NCBI GenBank assembly: GCA_900553185.1
Contig: USCT01000001.1
Location: forward strand, 1-64,000
Direction: 5' to 3'
Source: an uncultured Bacteroides sp.
GTDB lineage: Bacteria > Bacteroidota > Bacteroidia > Bacteroidales > Bacteroidaceae
DNA: 64,000 nt
Both the position numbers and the translations under genes were made by a program. Shown piece after piece: positions 1 through 8,931 of the stretch (position 1 is its first letter; the number at the start of each line of letters is the position of its first letter). The notes below the pieces were generated by a model, which worked only from the letters and a program-made list of their open reading frames with translations, made no database searches and was not told the origin of the DNA.

Positions 1-1353
1 GGAAACGTTTTGTGTTCCATTCTGATTTCAATCAAAACAAAGGCTTGGCTTTACTCTTTTGGACAGGCTGTTTGTCCAAAGGAAATTTGTGGCAATGTAA
101 AAGGAAAGGAGATCTATATTCCCAAGGATTTGCAGGGCATGGATCTTCATAATCCGGATTCCAAGTGGAGCTATCACCGGCTTTGCTGTACGGATAATCT
201 GGCGGTTTTCTGGGAAAAAGGTTTTGGAAACGATCTGTCGAATCCGCCGCAACTGGACGGACACGACATGCACGTGGATCTGGATAATCTGACCGACAAG
301 CTGGAGACGTTTTATACCTTCTTCCGCGATTCGCTTCAGTTTATCAAACCCGGCTCACTGGCTGATAAATACCGGATGATGGTCATGATTAACTATTCGC
401 TGGAAGGAACTGCGTATGGAGGTGATTACGACCAGCAGATAGGAGCATTATGGGTGGCTCCGAACCGTATTCAGGATGAGCGGCTGAACTGTGTGGCACA
501 TGAACTGGGACACAGTTTCCAGTCACAAATTACCTGTGACGGACAAGGAGAGGCCTGGGGCGGATCCGGTTTTTTCGAGATGGCTTCCCAATGGATGTTG
601 TGGCAGGTAAATCCGGACTGGATCTCGGACGAGAAATATCACTGGGAGGCATTTACGAAACTGACGCACAAGGCTTACCTGCATCTGGAGAATATTTATC
701 ATTCGCCTTATATTCTGGAATACTGGGGCATGAAGCATGGACGTCCGATTATCGGTGAGCTGTTTCGTCAGGGAAAGAGGGGAGAAGATCCCGTGATGAC
801 TTATCAGCGTGTGACGGGATTGTCGCAGGCTGCCTTTTGTGATGAGATGTTTGATGCATGCCGCCATTTGGTCAATATGGATTTTGACCGTGTGTGGAAG
901 AATACACGTGCTTATGCCAATCAGTATCAAACGGCTATGCTTTCTCAGGAAGGTGGATGGTATCAGGTGGCCCCGGAGAACTGTCCGGAGAATTACGGAT
1001 TCAATGCCATTCCGCTGGTTGTTCCTGAGTCCGGAACAAAGATCGAAGTACAGTTTGAAGGATTGAAAGGCAGTCAGGAAGGATATGTTTCTGTCAATCC
1101 GGAAAAGGCCGGCTGGAGGTATGGCTTCGTGGCTGTGAAAAAAGACGGTAAGAGTATATACGGCGAGATGAAGGCCGACAGGAAGGGAAAGCTTGCATTC
1201 AATGTTCCCGAAAATGAAAAACTGGCGTATTTATGGCTGGTTGTGATGGGAGCTCCTGAAGAGCACTGGATGAATCCAAGGCCGAATAGCGGTGAAAAAG
1301 ATGCACAATGGCCTTACCGCATCAGACTGAAAGGAACCGATTTAAAGAACTAA
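1..1353 (+). CDS. Secreted metallopeptidase-like protein, 5' end cut by window edge
   Basis: Probable zinc metallopeptidase of a family common in gut Bacteroidetes (I think of DUF6055, but cannot confirm it). The motif HELGH lies at residues 164-168 counted from a TTG at base 10, and a candidate third ligand, Glu190 in FFEMASQW, follows 22 residues later, as in gluzincin-type zincins. The C-terminal part (about 310-447) looks like a beta-rich accessory domain. The frame is open back to base 1 and there is no ATG or signal peptide, so the true start is probably left of the window. pepP follows after 12 bp, suggesting one transcript. The substrate is unknown; a role in glycoprotein breakdown is inferred from the neighbouring glycosidases. 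A frameshift near the 5' end cannot be excluded. Confidence 0.7.
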   Translation, partial: GNVLCSILISIKTKAWLYSFGQAVCPKEICGNVKGKEIYIPKDLQGMDLHNPDSKWSYHRLCCTDNLAVFWEKGFGNDLSNPPQLDGHDMHVDLDNLTDKLETFYTFFRDSLQFIKPGSLADKYRMMVMINYSLEGTAYGGDYDQQIGALWVAPNRIQDERLNCVAHELGHSFQSQITCDGQGEAWGGSGFFEMASQWMLWQVNPDWISDEKYHWEAFTKLTHKAYLHLENIYHSPYILEYWGMKHGRPIIGELFRQGKRGEDPVMTYQRVTGLSQAAFCDEMFDACRHLVNMDFDRVWKNTRAYANQYQTAMLSQEGGWYQVAPENCPENYGFNAIPLVVPESGTKIEVQFEGLKGSQEGYVSVNPEKAGWRYGFVAVKKDGKSIYGEMKADRKGKLAFNVPENEKLAYLWLVVMGAPEEHWMNPRPNSGEKDAQWPYRIRLKGTDLKN

Positions 1354-1365
1354 TTTTATTGGGAT

Positions 1366-2739
1366 ATGTTTGCAAAAGAAACGTATGTCGCCCGCAGGCG
1401 GCAATTGAAGGAGCGTGTGGGCTCGGGCCTGCTGCTCTTTTTAGGGAACGACGAGTGTGGAATGAATTATGAGGACAATACGTACGATTACCGGCAGGAT
1501 TCTTCATTTCTGTATTTCTGGGGGCTATCGTATGCCGGACTGGCTGCCGTGATCGACATCGATGAAGGACGTGAAATCATTTTTGGTGATGAACTGACCA
1601 TTGACCATATTGTATGGATGGGTACACAGCCTACTTTGCATGAAAAAGCACAGCGGGTAGGGGTCACGGAAACATTGCCGCTTGCTGCACTGAAAACGTA
1701 CGTGCAGAAGGCGGTGGCACAAAAACGGATGGTACATTACCTGCCTACTTATCGTGCCGAACATCGGTTGAAGCTGATGGATTTGCTGGATATAAAGCCG
1801 GGAGCGGAAATACCTTCCGTACCGTTTATCAAGGGAATCGTCAGTTTGCGAAATTACAAGACGGAAGAAGAAATTGCGGAGATTGAACGGGCTTGTAACG
1901 TGACAGCAGACATGCATCTGGAAGTGATGCGCATGTTGCGTATCGGCATGAAAGAATATGAAGCGGCGGCTGCTCTGGAGGCAGTGGCACAGGCACAGGG
2001 GTGTCGCCTTTCTTTCCCGACCATTGCTACGGTGTGCGGACAGACGCTTCACAATCATTATTACGGGCATACCGTGAAGGAAGGGGATATGCTGTTAGTG
2101 GATGCGGGGGCAGAAACGGAAATGGGTTATGCCGGAGACATGTCGTCTACCGTCTGTGCCGGGAAGAAATTCACCAGCCGCCAGAAAGATATTTACGACA
2201 TTCAGGTGGCTGCACATCAGGCTGCGGTGAATGCCTTGAAGCCGGGAGTCTATTTCCGGGATGTGTACGATTTGTCTTGTCGGGTAATCTGTGAGGGCCT
2301 GAAAGGACTGGGCTTGATGAAAGGAAATCCGGCGGATGCCGTGGAGCAGGGAGCGCACGCTATGTTTTTCCCTTGTGGATTGGGACACATGATGGGACTG
2401 GATGTGCACGATATGGAGAATCTGGGTGAAGTATGGGTAGGTTATGACGGACAACCGAAGAGTACACAGTTCGGGCGGAAGTCGCTACGTCTGGCCCGGA
2501 AGCTGGAACCTGGATTCGTTCTGACCATAGAACCGGGTATTTATTTCATTCCGGAACTGATGGATTACTGGAAATCGGAGAATCGTTTTATCGACTTTAT
2601 CAATTATGAAAAGCTGGAAAGTTACCGGAATTTTACCGGCCTGCGTAACGAAGAAGATTATCTGATTACGGAAACAGGCGCACGGCGTCTCGGGAAAAAG
2701 ATACCTTTAACTACCGATGAAGTGGAGGAACTCCGATGA
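1366..2739 (+). CDS. pepP: Xaa-Pro aminopeptidase (aminopeptidase P family, M24)
   Basis: Removes an N-terminal residue that precedes proline, using two metal ions. The 457-residue protein has an N-terminal AMP_N domain (about 1-135) and a C-terminal pita-bread M24 domain. All five metal ligands can be placed: Asp246 (VDAGAE), Asp258 (GDMSS), His341 (GLGHMMG), Glu389 (TIEPG) and Glu430 (RNEED). There is no signal peptide, so it acts in the cytoplasm. Its start lies 12 bp after the upstream metallopeptidase gene, and its stop overlaps the start of the transporter gene by 4 bp, so the three are probably co-transcribed. Proline-specific cleavage fits a locus dealing with proline-rich peptides, although PepP is also a housekeeping enzyme. 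Confidence 0.92.
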   Translation: MFAKETYVARRRQLKERVGSGLLLFLGNDECGMNYEDNTYDYRQDSSFLYFWGLSYAGLAAVIDIDEGREIIFGDELTIDHIVWMGTQPTLHEKAQRVGVTETLPLAALKTYVQKAVAQKRMVHYLPTYRAEHRLKLMDLLDIKPGAEIPSVPFIKGIVSLRNYKTEEEIAEIERACNVTADMHLEVMRMLRIGMKEYEAAAALEAVAQAQGCRLSFPTIATVCGQTLHNHYYGHTVKEGDMLLVDAGAETEMGYAGDMSSTVCAGKKFTSRQKDIYDIQVAAHQAAVNALKPGVYFRDVYDLSCRVICEGLKGLGLMKGNPADAVEQGAHAMFFPCGLGHMMGLDVHDMENLGEVWVGYDGQPKSTQFGRKSLRLARKLEPGFVLTIEPGIYFIPELMDYWKSENRFIDFINYEKLESYRNFTGLRNEEDYLITETGARRLGKKIPLTTDEVEELR

Positions 2740-3653
2740 AAGATGAACAGAAATCCATTGTCTATGCTTGTCTGGCAGTGCTCAGTTGGTCGACTGTAGC
2801 CACAGCCTTTAAGATTGCGCTCAGCTATCTGTCTCATTTCGAGATGTTGTGGGTGGCTTGTCTGACCTCGTGGATCATTTTTGCGATACTTCTGACTTTC
2901 CAGCGGAAATGGACACTTGTCTTTCAGTTGTCTGCGAGGCAATGGGCTTATTTTGCGGCCATGGGCCTGCTGAATCCGGTGGCTTATTACCTGGTTCTTT
3001 TTACGGCATACGAACTGTTGCCGGCTCAGGTGGCTCAGCCCATTAATTATGCGTGGCCCATTGTACTGCTGGTTCTGCTGGCACTTTTTGCCGGTCAGCC
3101 CATACCGGCCAGAAAGTATATTGGCATGTTTGTTTCGCTGGCCGGAGTGGCGTTGATTTCGTTCGGATCAGGAAACTCTGGCGATATGCAGGTATCTGTA
3201 GAAGGATTGTTGCTGGCGGCACTGAGTGCGTTGCTTTGGGCTACTTACTGGATGATTAATAACAGAAACAGGAACCAAGTGGACGGAAGTGTTGCATTGT
3301 TTGTTACTTTCCTGTTTGGCTCTGTATATTTGTCAGCCGGAGCATGTATCACAGGGATGGACATCCATTCTGTACCGGGTATCCTGTCGGGAATGTATGT
3401 AGGCGGATTCGAAATGGGTATTCCGTTTATCTTTTTCGGGCTGGCCATGCGCAAGACTACCAATCCGGCATTGGTCAATCAGCTGTGTTACCTGTCGCCT
3501 TTCTTGTCGCTGTTCTTTATATCGGTAGTTTTGGGTGAGAAAATCGTACTGACAACGTATGTAGGCCTGTGCCTGATTGTCCTGGGTATTGTATTCAACC
3601 AGTATTTTGTAAAAGAAAAATCGTCCAATCCGATGAAAAAATCGTCCAACTAG
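2736..3653 (+). CDS. DMT superfamily transporter (EamA family)
   Basis: Inner-membrane protein of 305 residues with about ten hydrophobic helices arranged as two EamA repeats (about 5-140 and 155-295). Members of this drug/metabolite transporter group move small metabolites, often amino acids, and often outward. The ATG overlaps the pepP stop in an ATGA junction, so the two genes are translationally coupled. The C-terminus is short, charged and lysine-rich. The substrate cannot be told from sequence. Being coupled to an aminopeptidase, export or exchange of amino acids or dipeptide products is a reasonable guess and no more than that. A 130 bp gap then separates it from the GH97 gene. Confidence 0.85.
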   Translation: MKDEQKSIVYACLAVLSWSTVATAFKIALSYLSHFEMLWVACLTSWIIFAILLTFQRKWTLVFQLSARQWAYFAAMGLLNPVAYYLVLFTAYELLPAQVAQPINYAWPIVLLVLLALFAGQPIPARKYIGMFVSLAGVALISFGSGNSGDMQVSVEGLLLAALSALLWATYWMINNRNRNQVDGSVALFVTFLFGSVYLSAGACITGMDIHSVPGILSGMYVGGFEMGIPFIFFGLAMRKTTNPALVNQLCYLSPFLSLFFISVVLGEKIVLTTYVGLCLIVLGIVFNQYFVKEKSSNPMKKSSN

Positions 3654-3783
3654 TTCTTTGACAATTTGTTACAAATCTTATGATAGATGATAATCGTATG
3701 CTTTCGGACGTCTTTTGTACGAGGTATGGATATTTTTCTTTTACTTTGTTCACGGTTAGGAATTAACGGAAAAACTGATTATT

Positions 3784-6486
3784 ATGAAAAATATTGTTAC
3801 TTTTTTGTTTCTTCTCTGCTTTTGCTCAGTGGGAAAAGGATGGGGGAAAAACTATACGCTTTTTTCTCCCGACAAAAGGCTGAAGATTGAAATATCGGCC
3901 GATGAAGCCGGATTATATTATTCCATTTATCATAAAGACTCTCTTATTTTAAATCGTAATCGTATAGGGTTAGGAAATCAACCTGGTTTGGTTGATCACG
4001 TAAAGGTTGTTTCAAACAGGGTAAAAAGGCTGGAGCAGCAGGTCCAGTCTCCTTTTTATCGCTTCAAGTCGTTTCGGGCTGTGTGCAACGAAATGGACTT
4101 GAAGCTGAAAGGAGACTTCGGCGTACAGTTCAGAGCGTATGATGAAGGAATAGCTTATCGTTTTTATTCAAAGGCCCGTAAGGAACTGGTCATAACAGAC
4201 GAACTGGCTGAGTTTAATTTTGCGGGTGATTATACGGCTTATCTGCCTTATACGACCAATGAACAGAAGCCGATGGCCATGGCTTTTCAGAATACATACG
4301 ATGTGAAACCTCTGTCGGAGGCCAGACGGCAACTGGCTTTCCTGCCGGTTACGGTAGATTGCGGAAATGTAAAGGTCACTTTGCTGGAATCGGACCTGGA
4401 GGCTTATCCGGGAATGTTCGTAACGCCTTCCGGTGATCATGGTTTAAAAGGTGTGTTTGCTCCTTATCCGAAGAAGATGGAATTTTATCCGTACCGGAAA
4501 CAGTCGTATGTGGCCGAGACAGAAAACTATATTGCCAAGGTGCAGGGAAAACGTACTTATCCGTGGCGTGTATTGGCCATTACGGAAAACGATACGCAGA
4601 TGCCGGTCAATAACCTGGTGTATGCCCTGGCTTCTCCTAACCGTATCGGTGATTGCAGCTGGGTAAAACCGGGAAAGGTGGCCTGGGACTGGTGGAACGA
4701 CTGGAACCTGAAGGGAGTTCCTTTTGAGTCGGGCATTAACATGGATACCTATAAATACTACATTGATTTCGCTTCGCGCTGGGGACTGGAATATGTCGTA
4801 CTGGATGAAGGATGGTACGATCCGAAGAGCGGCAATATGCTGGAGGTGATTCCGGCATTGAATCTGCCGGAACTGATTGCGTATGGCAAAAGTAAAGGGG
4901 TGGATCTGGTACTCTGGACAGTATTCAATGTACTGGATGCACAGCTGGATGAGGCTTGTCGGAAATATGCGGAAATGGGAATCAAGGGTTTCAAGGTGGA
5001 TTTTCTGGACCGCGACGACCAGACAGCTGTGGAAATGGCTTATCGGATTGCCGGGAAAGCTGCCCAATATAAATTGATGCTGGATTTTCACGGAATCTAT
5101 AAACCTACGGGGATGAACCGTACATATCCGAATGTGGTCAATTTCGAAAGCGTGTTCGGCATGGAGGAAATGAAGTGGAGTGAGGTGGATCGTAATATGC
5201 CGCTTTATGATGTGACCTTCCCTTATATCCGTATGATGGCCGGATACGTAGACTATACACCGGGAGCCATGCGTAATGCGACTCGTCGGGATTTTAAGCC
5301 GATGTACTATACACCCATGAGCATGGGAACGCGTTGTCATCAGCTGGCGGCTTATATCGTACACGATTCTCCGTTTACCATGCTTTGTGACGCACCGACC
5401 AATTACATCGGTGAGGAGCCGTGTGTGGAGTTTATCAGTTCGGTTCCGACAGAAGTGGATTCAACTTTTCTGCTGGCCGGTGAACTGGGTAAATACATTG
5501 TTACGGTCCGCAGGAAAGATATGAACTGGTACGTCGGTGGAATGACCAACTGGGACGAACGGGACGTTGTCCTTGATTTTTCTTTTCTGGGTAAGGGAGA
5601 AACGTATCGTTGTACCTTGTTTCAGGATGGGGTCAATGCTTCCAAACAGGCTGAAGACTATGTACGGAAAGAAATGGCGGTGACCGCAGATACACGGATG
5701 AACCTGCATCTGGCTTCGGGCGGCGGCTTTGCCATGAAACTGGAACGTACTTTTTTGAGTGATACGTGTCCTACGGCAGTTCCTGCCGGAAAAGGAATTC
5801 CGGAGTTTTATCAGAAATACCTGGATGCAGACGGCTTGTATATCGTTTCGTCGGGACAGGTGCGTGATTCAGCCTTGCTGAAAACGTATGAGGTAGTTTC
5901 ACTCATGCTGGCCAAACGGCCGGATGTGAAACGGCAGATGGCGAAGAGTGGTTGCCACGTGATGGTGATTGGTGAACATGAGGAAGTGTGCGATTTGCCG
6001 GAATATGCACATATATGTAATTCACCGGAGAATATTGCTTTCTGGAACCGTCGGGCCAGAGGTTTCGGTGGTGCCCCGGAAGACAGCCTGTCGGCCAGTT
6101 TCGGAGAAGAGAATGTACTGGCTTTGCCGGGTGACCGTTATGAAGGCGAAAGCATTCTGGTTCATGAATTCGCACATTTGATCCATACGGTGGGTATTGT
6201 GGGCATTGAACCGGATTTCAATGAACGTCTGGAGGCTTGCCGCCAGAATGCTATCCGGAAAGGATTGTGGAAAGATACGTATTGCATCAGCAATAAAGAG
6301 GAATATTTTGCGGAGTGCGTGCAGTCTTTCTTTAATTGTAACCGTTATTCGGAACAGCCGAACGGTGTACACAATTCGATGAATCGCCGGACCAAACTGA
6401 AGGCATACGATCCGGATATGTATCGCTTGCTGAAAGAATATTTTTATGAAATAGATATACCCTTGTATAATCAGGTGCATCCTTAA
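3784..6486 (+). CDS. GH97 glycosidase fused to a C-terminal zinc metallopeptidase-like domain
   Basis: A 900-residue secreted protein with a signal peptide (about 1-21). Residues about 22-285 form the GH97 N-terminal beta domain, 290-585 the catalytic barrel and 590-660 the GH97 C-terminal domain. The strand motif VDF (Asp406) is what retaining GH97 alpha-galactosidases carry as nucleophile, so alpha-galactosidase is the best guess. Normal GH97 proteins end near residue 650-670. Here about 230 further residues follow, with HEFAH at 794-798 and EYFAE (Glu844) downstream: the zinc-site pattern of a gluzincin. This tail resembles a widespread, uncharacterised secreted metallopeptidase-like family. 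The reading frame is continuous across the junction. The GH43 gene starts 11 bp downstream, so an operon is likely. Confidence 0.9.
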   Translation: MKNIVTFLFLLCFCSVGKGWGKNYTLFSPDKRLKIEISADEAGLYYSIYHKDSLILNRNRIGLGNQPGLVDHVKVVSNRVKRLEQQVQSPFYRFKSFRAVCNEMDLKLKGDFGVQFRAYDEGIAYRFYSKARKELVITDELAEFNFAGDYTAYLPYTTNEQKPMAMAFQNTYDVKPLSEARRQLAFLPVTVDCGNVKVTLLESDLEAYPGMFVTPSGDHGLKGVFAPYPKKMEFYPYRKQSYVAETENYIAKVQGKRTYPWRVLAITENDTQMPVNNLVYALASPNRIGDCSWVKPGKVAWDWWNDWNLKGVPFESGINMDTYKYYIDFASRWGLEYVVLDEGWYDPKSGNMLEVIPALNLPELIAYGKSKGVDLVLWTVFNVLDAQLDEACRKYAEMGIKGFKVDFLDRDDQTAVEMAYRIAGKAAQYKLMLDFHGIYKPTGMNRTYPNVVNFESVFGMEEMKWSEVDRNMPLYDVTFPYIRMMAGYVDYTPGAMRNATRRDFKPMYYTPMSMGTRCHQLAAYIVHDSPFTMLCDAPTNYIGEEPCVEFISSVPTEVDSTFLLAGELGKYIVTVRRKDMNWYVGGMTNWDERDVVLDFSFLGKGETYRCTLFQDGVNASKQAEDYVRKEMAVTADTRMNLHLASGGGFAMKLERTFLSDTCPTAVPAGKGIPEFYQKYLDADGLYIVSSGQVRDSALLKTYEVVSLMLAKRPDVKRQMAKSGCHVMVIGEHEEVCDLPEYAHICNSPENIAFWNRRARGFGGAPEDSLSASFGEENVLALPGDRYEGESILVHEFAHLIHTVGIVGIEPDFNERLEACRQNAIRKGLWKDTYCISNKEEYFAECVQSFFNCNRYSEQPNGVHNSMNRRTKLKAYDPDMYRLLKEYFYEIDIPLYNQVHP

Positions 6487-6497
6487 ACTGATAGCTT

Positions 6498-8906
6498 ATG
6501 AGAAAGATTATTTTAAGTGGTTTACTGATGGGAGCGGCACTGGCTGTTTCCGGACAGGTGTCCTGGAACTCACCGGGAGCTGGAAATCCTTTTATTCCGG
6601 GGTATTTTGCCGATCCTACGGTAAAGAAGTTCGGAGACACGTATTATGTATATGCTACAACCGATGGAAGCGGTGCCGGGTTTGGCCCGTCACAGGTTTG
6701 GTGCAGCAAGGATTTTGAGAACTGGACCATCATGCCGATGAACTGGCCGGACAGTCACTGGATCTGGGCACCGGACGTGATGCGGCATACAGACGGTACG
6801 TACCGGATGTTTTACTGTCAGCCTTGCAATGTTTACGAGGGAATGGCCGACACTCCGCGAGGACCATGGAAGAATGTACTGGGTGAGAGTGAGGCTGTAC
6901 TGGTACCCGATCGTTTTGTAAAGAATGCCATTACGCTGGACGGACAGACTTTTGTGGATGATGACGGATCCGTTTACCTGTACTGGGGTACATGGGGTAT
7001 TTACAAGGGATTCGGTTGTGGATCCGGAAAGATGACACCGGATATGAAAGGATTTGCTGAAACCCGTCTGATTCCGAATACGGAAGTTACGGATTTCTTC
7101 GAAGCTCCTTTTGTGATGAAAAAGGATAGTATCTATTATTTTACTTATTCTTCAGGATCCTGTCATGACAGTACTTATCATGTACAGTATGCTACCAGTA
7201 CGGTGGGACCGCTCGGTCCGTACACTTATCGGGGAACTATCCTGAAATCATCAGCCGATGGTACGGTACATGGACCGGGACATCATAGCATTCTGAAAGA
7301 AGGGAATGATTATTACATTGTATATCATCGGCATGATAATCCACATTCTACCCGTGGTTTCCACCGCCAGTTATGTATTGATAAACTGACATTCAATGCT
7401 GATGGTACCATAGCACCGGTAGAAGGTAGTCATTCGGGAATAGGAGCATTTGCCAAAAGCGTATTGAAGTCGAAGGATTTGGCTTATCAGAAGCCGGTCA
7501 CTGTATCTTCGTACTACGATGATAATTTCCGTCCGGAATATGCGGTGGATAACAATAACGGTACATTGTGGCGCCCGCGTACCATGGGACAGGAATGGAT
7601 TCAGATTGACTTGCAGCGGATGGAAAAGATACGTTCTGTATGGACTCAGTTTGAATATGGTACTTCATATTACCAGTATGTGATAGAGACATCGGTTGAT
7701 GGAAAAAACTGGAATGTTTTTGCGGACAAACGTTCCAATTACCTGGCCGGAAGTCCGATGGTGGATTTTGGAGAAACAGAAGCCCGCTACGTACGGCTGA
7801 CAACCACCGGCACGCAGAAAAACGGTTTTGCGGGCGCTTTGTGGAACATTAAGGTGTTTGGAGCATACGAAACGGCTTCTCCTCAGTTGTGGATGGGATT
7901 GTCCGGGTTTGACTGGGATGGTATTTCATGGCGGAATGACGGAGGAATGTTGGGAGGACAGTTCGTATTGAAACAAGGTCAGGTATCCAGACAGCGGATT
8001 GATGGACAGGAAGGTGTGGTACTGGCACCGGGAACGATCCTGGAATTCCGTTCACCGGTATTGGACCGGAAACAGGAACATACGGCAACCGTATGGGTAT
8101 ACCGCAACGGGAACTGGACTTCCGAATCGGCAGACCGCTATCTGACGGAAGGTGGTGTCCGGATTCAGACCACGAATGAGCCGCTGGTCTTGACCAATTT
8201 CCGTTATTATAACTGGAAACAGGAAGAGGCGGAAAAGGCTTATGATGCAACTACCGGACTGGTGCGGATGCCTGCTTCCGACCGTCATAAACAAGGTTTG
8301 CTGGTTTCTTTGACGGCAGATGATTATCAGGCAGGTGATACGGTAGCTTATATCCCGAATAAAGGCGTTGAAGGATATTTCGAATTGCAGGAACGTCCGA
8401 TGCTGGTAAAGGAAATAGCCGGTAAAAGGGCATTTCATTTCGAGGGAAATCAGTATTTCCGTTCCAGCTTTATGCTGCCGGCTACGATGCGTGACAATGC
8501 TCCATATACACTGGAAGCATGGGTACTGAATGATTCCATAGCCGAGAATGAGTGTGTGGCTGATTTTACCAGCAGTCACGATGAACTGGAGAAGATTATG
8601 CTGGTGAATGGTACGGAGCCCCGTTGTGGCGTCTTGAATCATTATGGCTGGTATGAAGATGTGGGCTATTCGGAGATACGTTCATTGACCAATCAGTGGC
8701 AACATATATATGTTACTTTTGACGGACGGATGGAACGAGTTTACATCAACGGTAAACTGATTAGTGAAAGAGATATTCAGATTCTTGTCAAACCGATTCA
8801 GTTTGTAACGTTGGGGCGGAATGCAGAAAATAACTGGCCGTTTACCGGATACCTGCATTCACTGAAGTTGTGGGACGAATATCTCCCTTATGTAGACAAT
8901 AAATAA
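6498..8906 (+). CDS. GH43 glycosidase with F5/8-type C and LamG-like domains
   Basis: Secreted 802-residue enzyme; signal peptide about 1-20. The five-bladed GH43 domain spans about 30-320, with the expected acidic triad at Asp39 (FADP), Asp149 (TLDG) and Glu202 (FFEAP). A discoidin (F5/8 type C, CBM32-like) domain follows at about 330-455 and a LamG/concanavalin-like domain at about 640-795; the stretch between is unassigned beta structure. GH43 members are mainly alpha-L-arabinofuranosidases, beta-xylosidases or galactan-active enzymes; the subfamily cannot be assigned here. Neighbours GH97 (11 bp) and GH127 (25 bp) suggest work on the same glycan, with removal of terminal arabinofuranose most plausible. 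Confidence 0.9.
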   Translation: MRKIILSGLLMGAALAVSGQVSWNSPGAGNPFIPGYFADPTVKKFGDTYYVYATTDGSGAGFGPSQVWCSKDFENWTIMPMNWPDSHWIWAPDVMRHTDGTYRMFYCQPCNVYEGMADTPRGPWKNVLGESEAVLVPDRFVKNAITLDGQTFVDDDGSVYLYWGTWGIYKGFGCGSGKMTPDMKGFAETRLIPNTEVTDFFEAPFVMKKDSIYYFTYSSGSCHDSTYHVQYATSTVGPLGPYTYRGTILKSSADGTVHGPGHHSILKEGNDYYIVYHRHDNPHSTRGFHRQLCIDKLTFNADGTIAPVEGSHSGIGAFAKSVLKSKDLAYQKPVTVSSYYDDNFRPEYAVDNNNGTLWRPRTMGQEWIQIDLQRMEKIRSVWTQFEYGTSYYQYVIETSVDGKNWNVFADKRSNYLAGSPMVDFGETEARYVRLTTTGTQKNGFAGALWNIKVFGAYETASPQLWMGLSGFDWDGISWRNDGGMLGGQFVLKQGQVSRQRIDGQEGVVLAPGTILEFRSPVLDRKQEHTATVWVYRNGNWTSESADRYLTEGGVRIQTTNEPLVLTNFRYYNWKQEEAEKAYDATTGLVRMPASDRHKQGLLVSLTADDYQAGDTVAYIPNKGVEGYFELQERPMLVKEIAGKRAFHFEGNQYFRSSFMLPATMRDNAPYTLEAWVLNDSIAENECVADFTSSHDELEKIMLVNGTEPRCGVLNHYGWYEDVGYSEIRSLTNQWQHIYVTFDGRMERVYINGKLISERDIQILVKPIQFVTLGRNAENNWPFTGYLHSLKLWDEYLPYVDNK

Positions 8907-8931
8907 AATAGAAACCAATAATTTGACGACC

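Noticed and set aside
10..60. TTG at base 10 as a true start for the left-edge gene
   Set aside because: The frame stays open to base 1, no ATG or signal peptide follows, and a secreted protein is expected from family and context.
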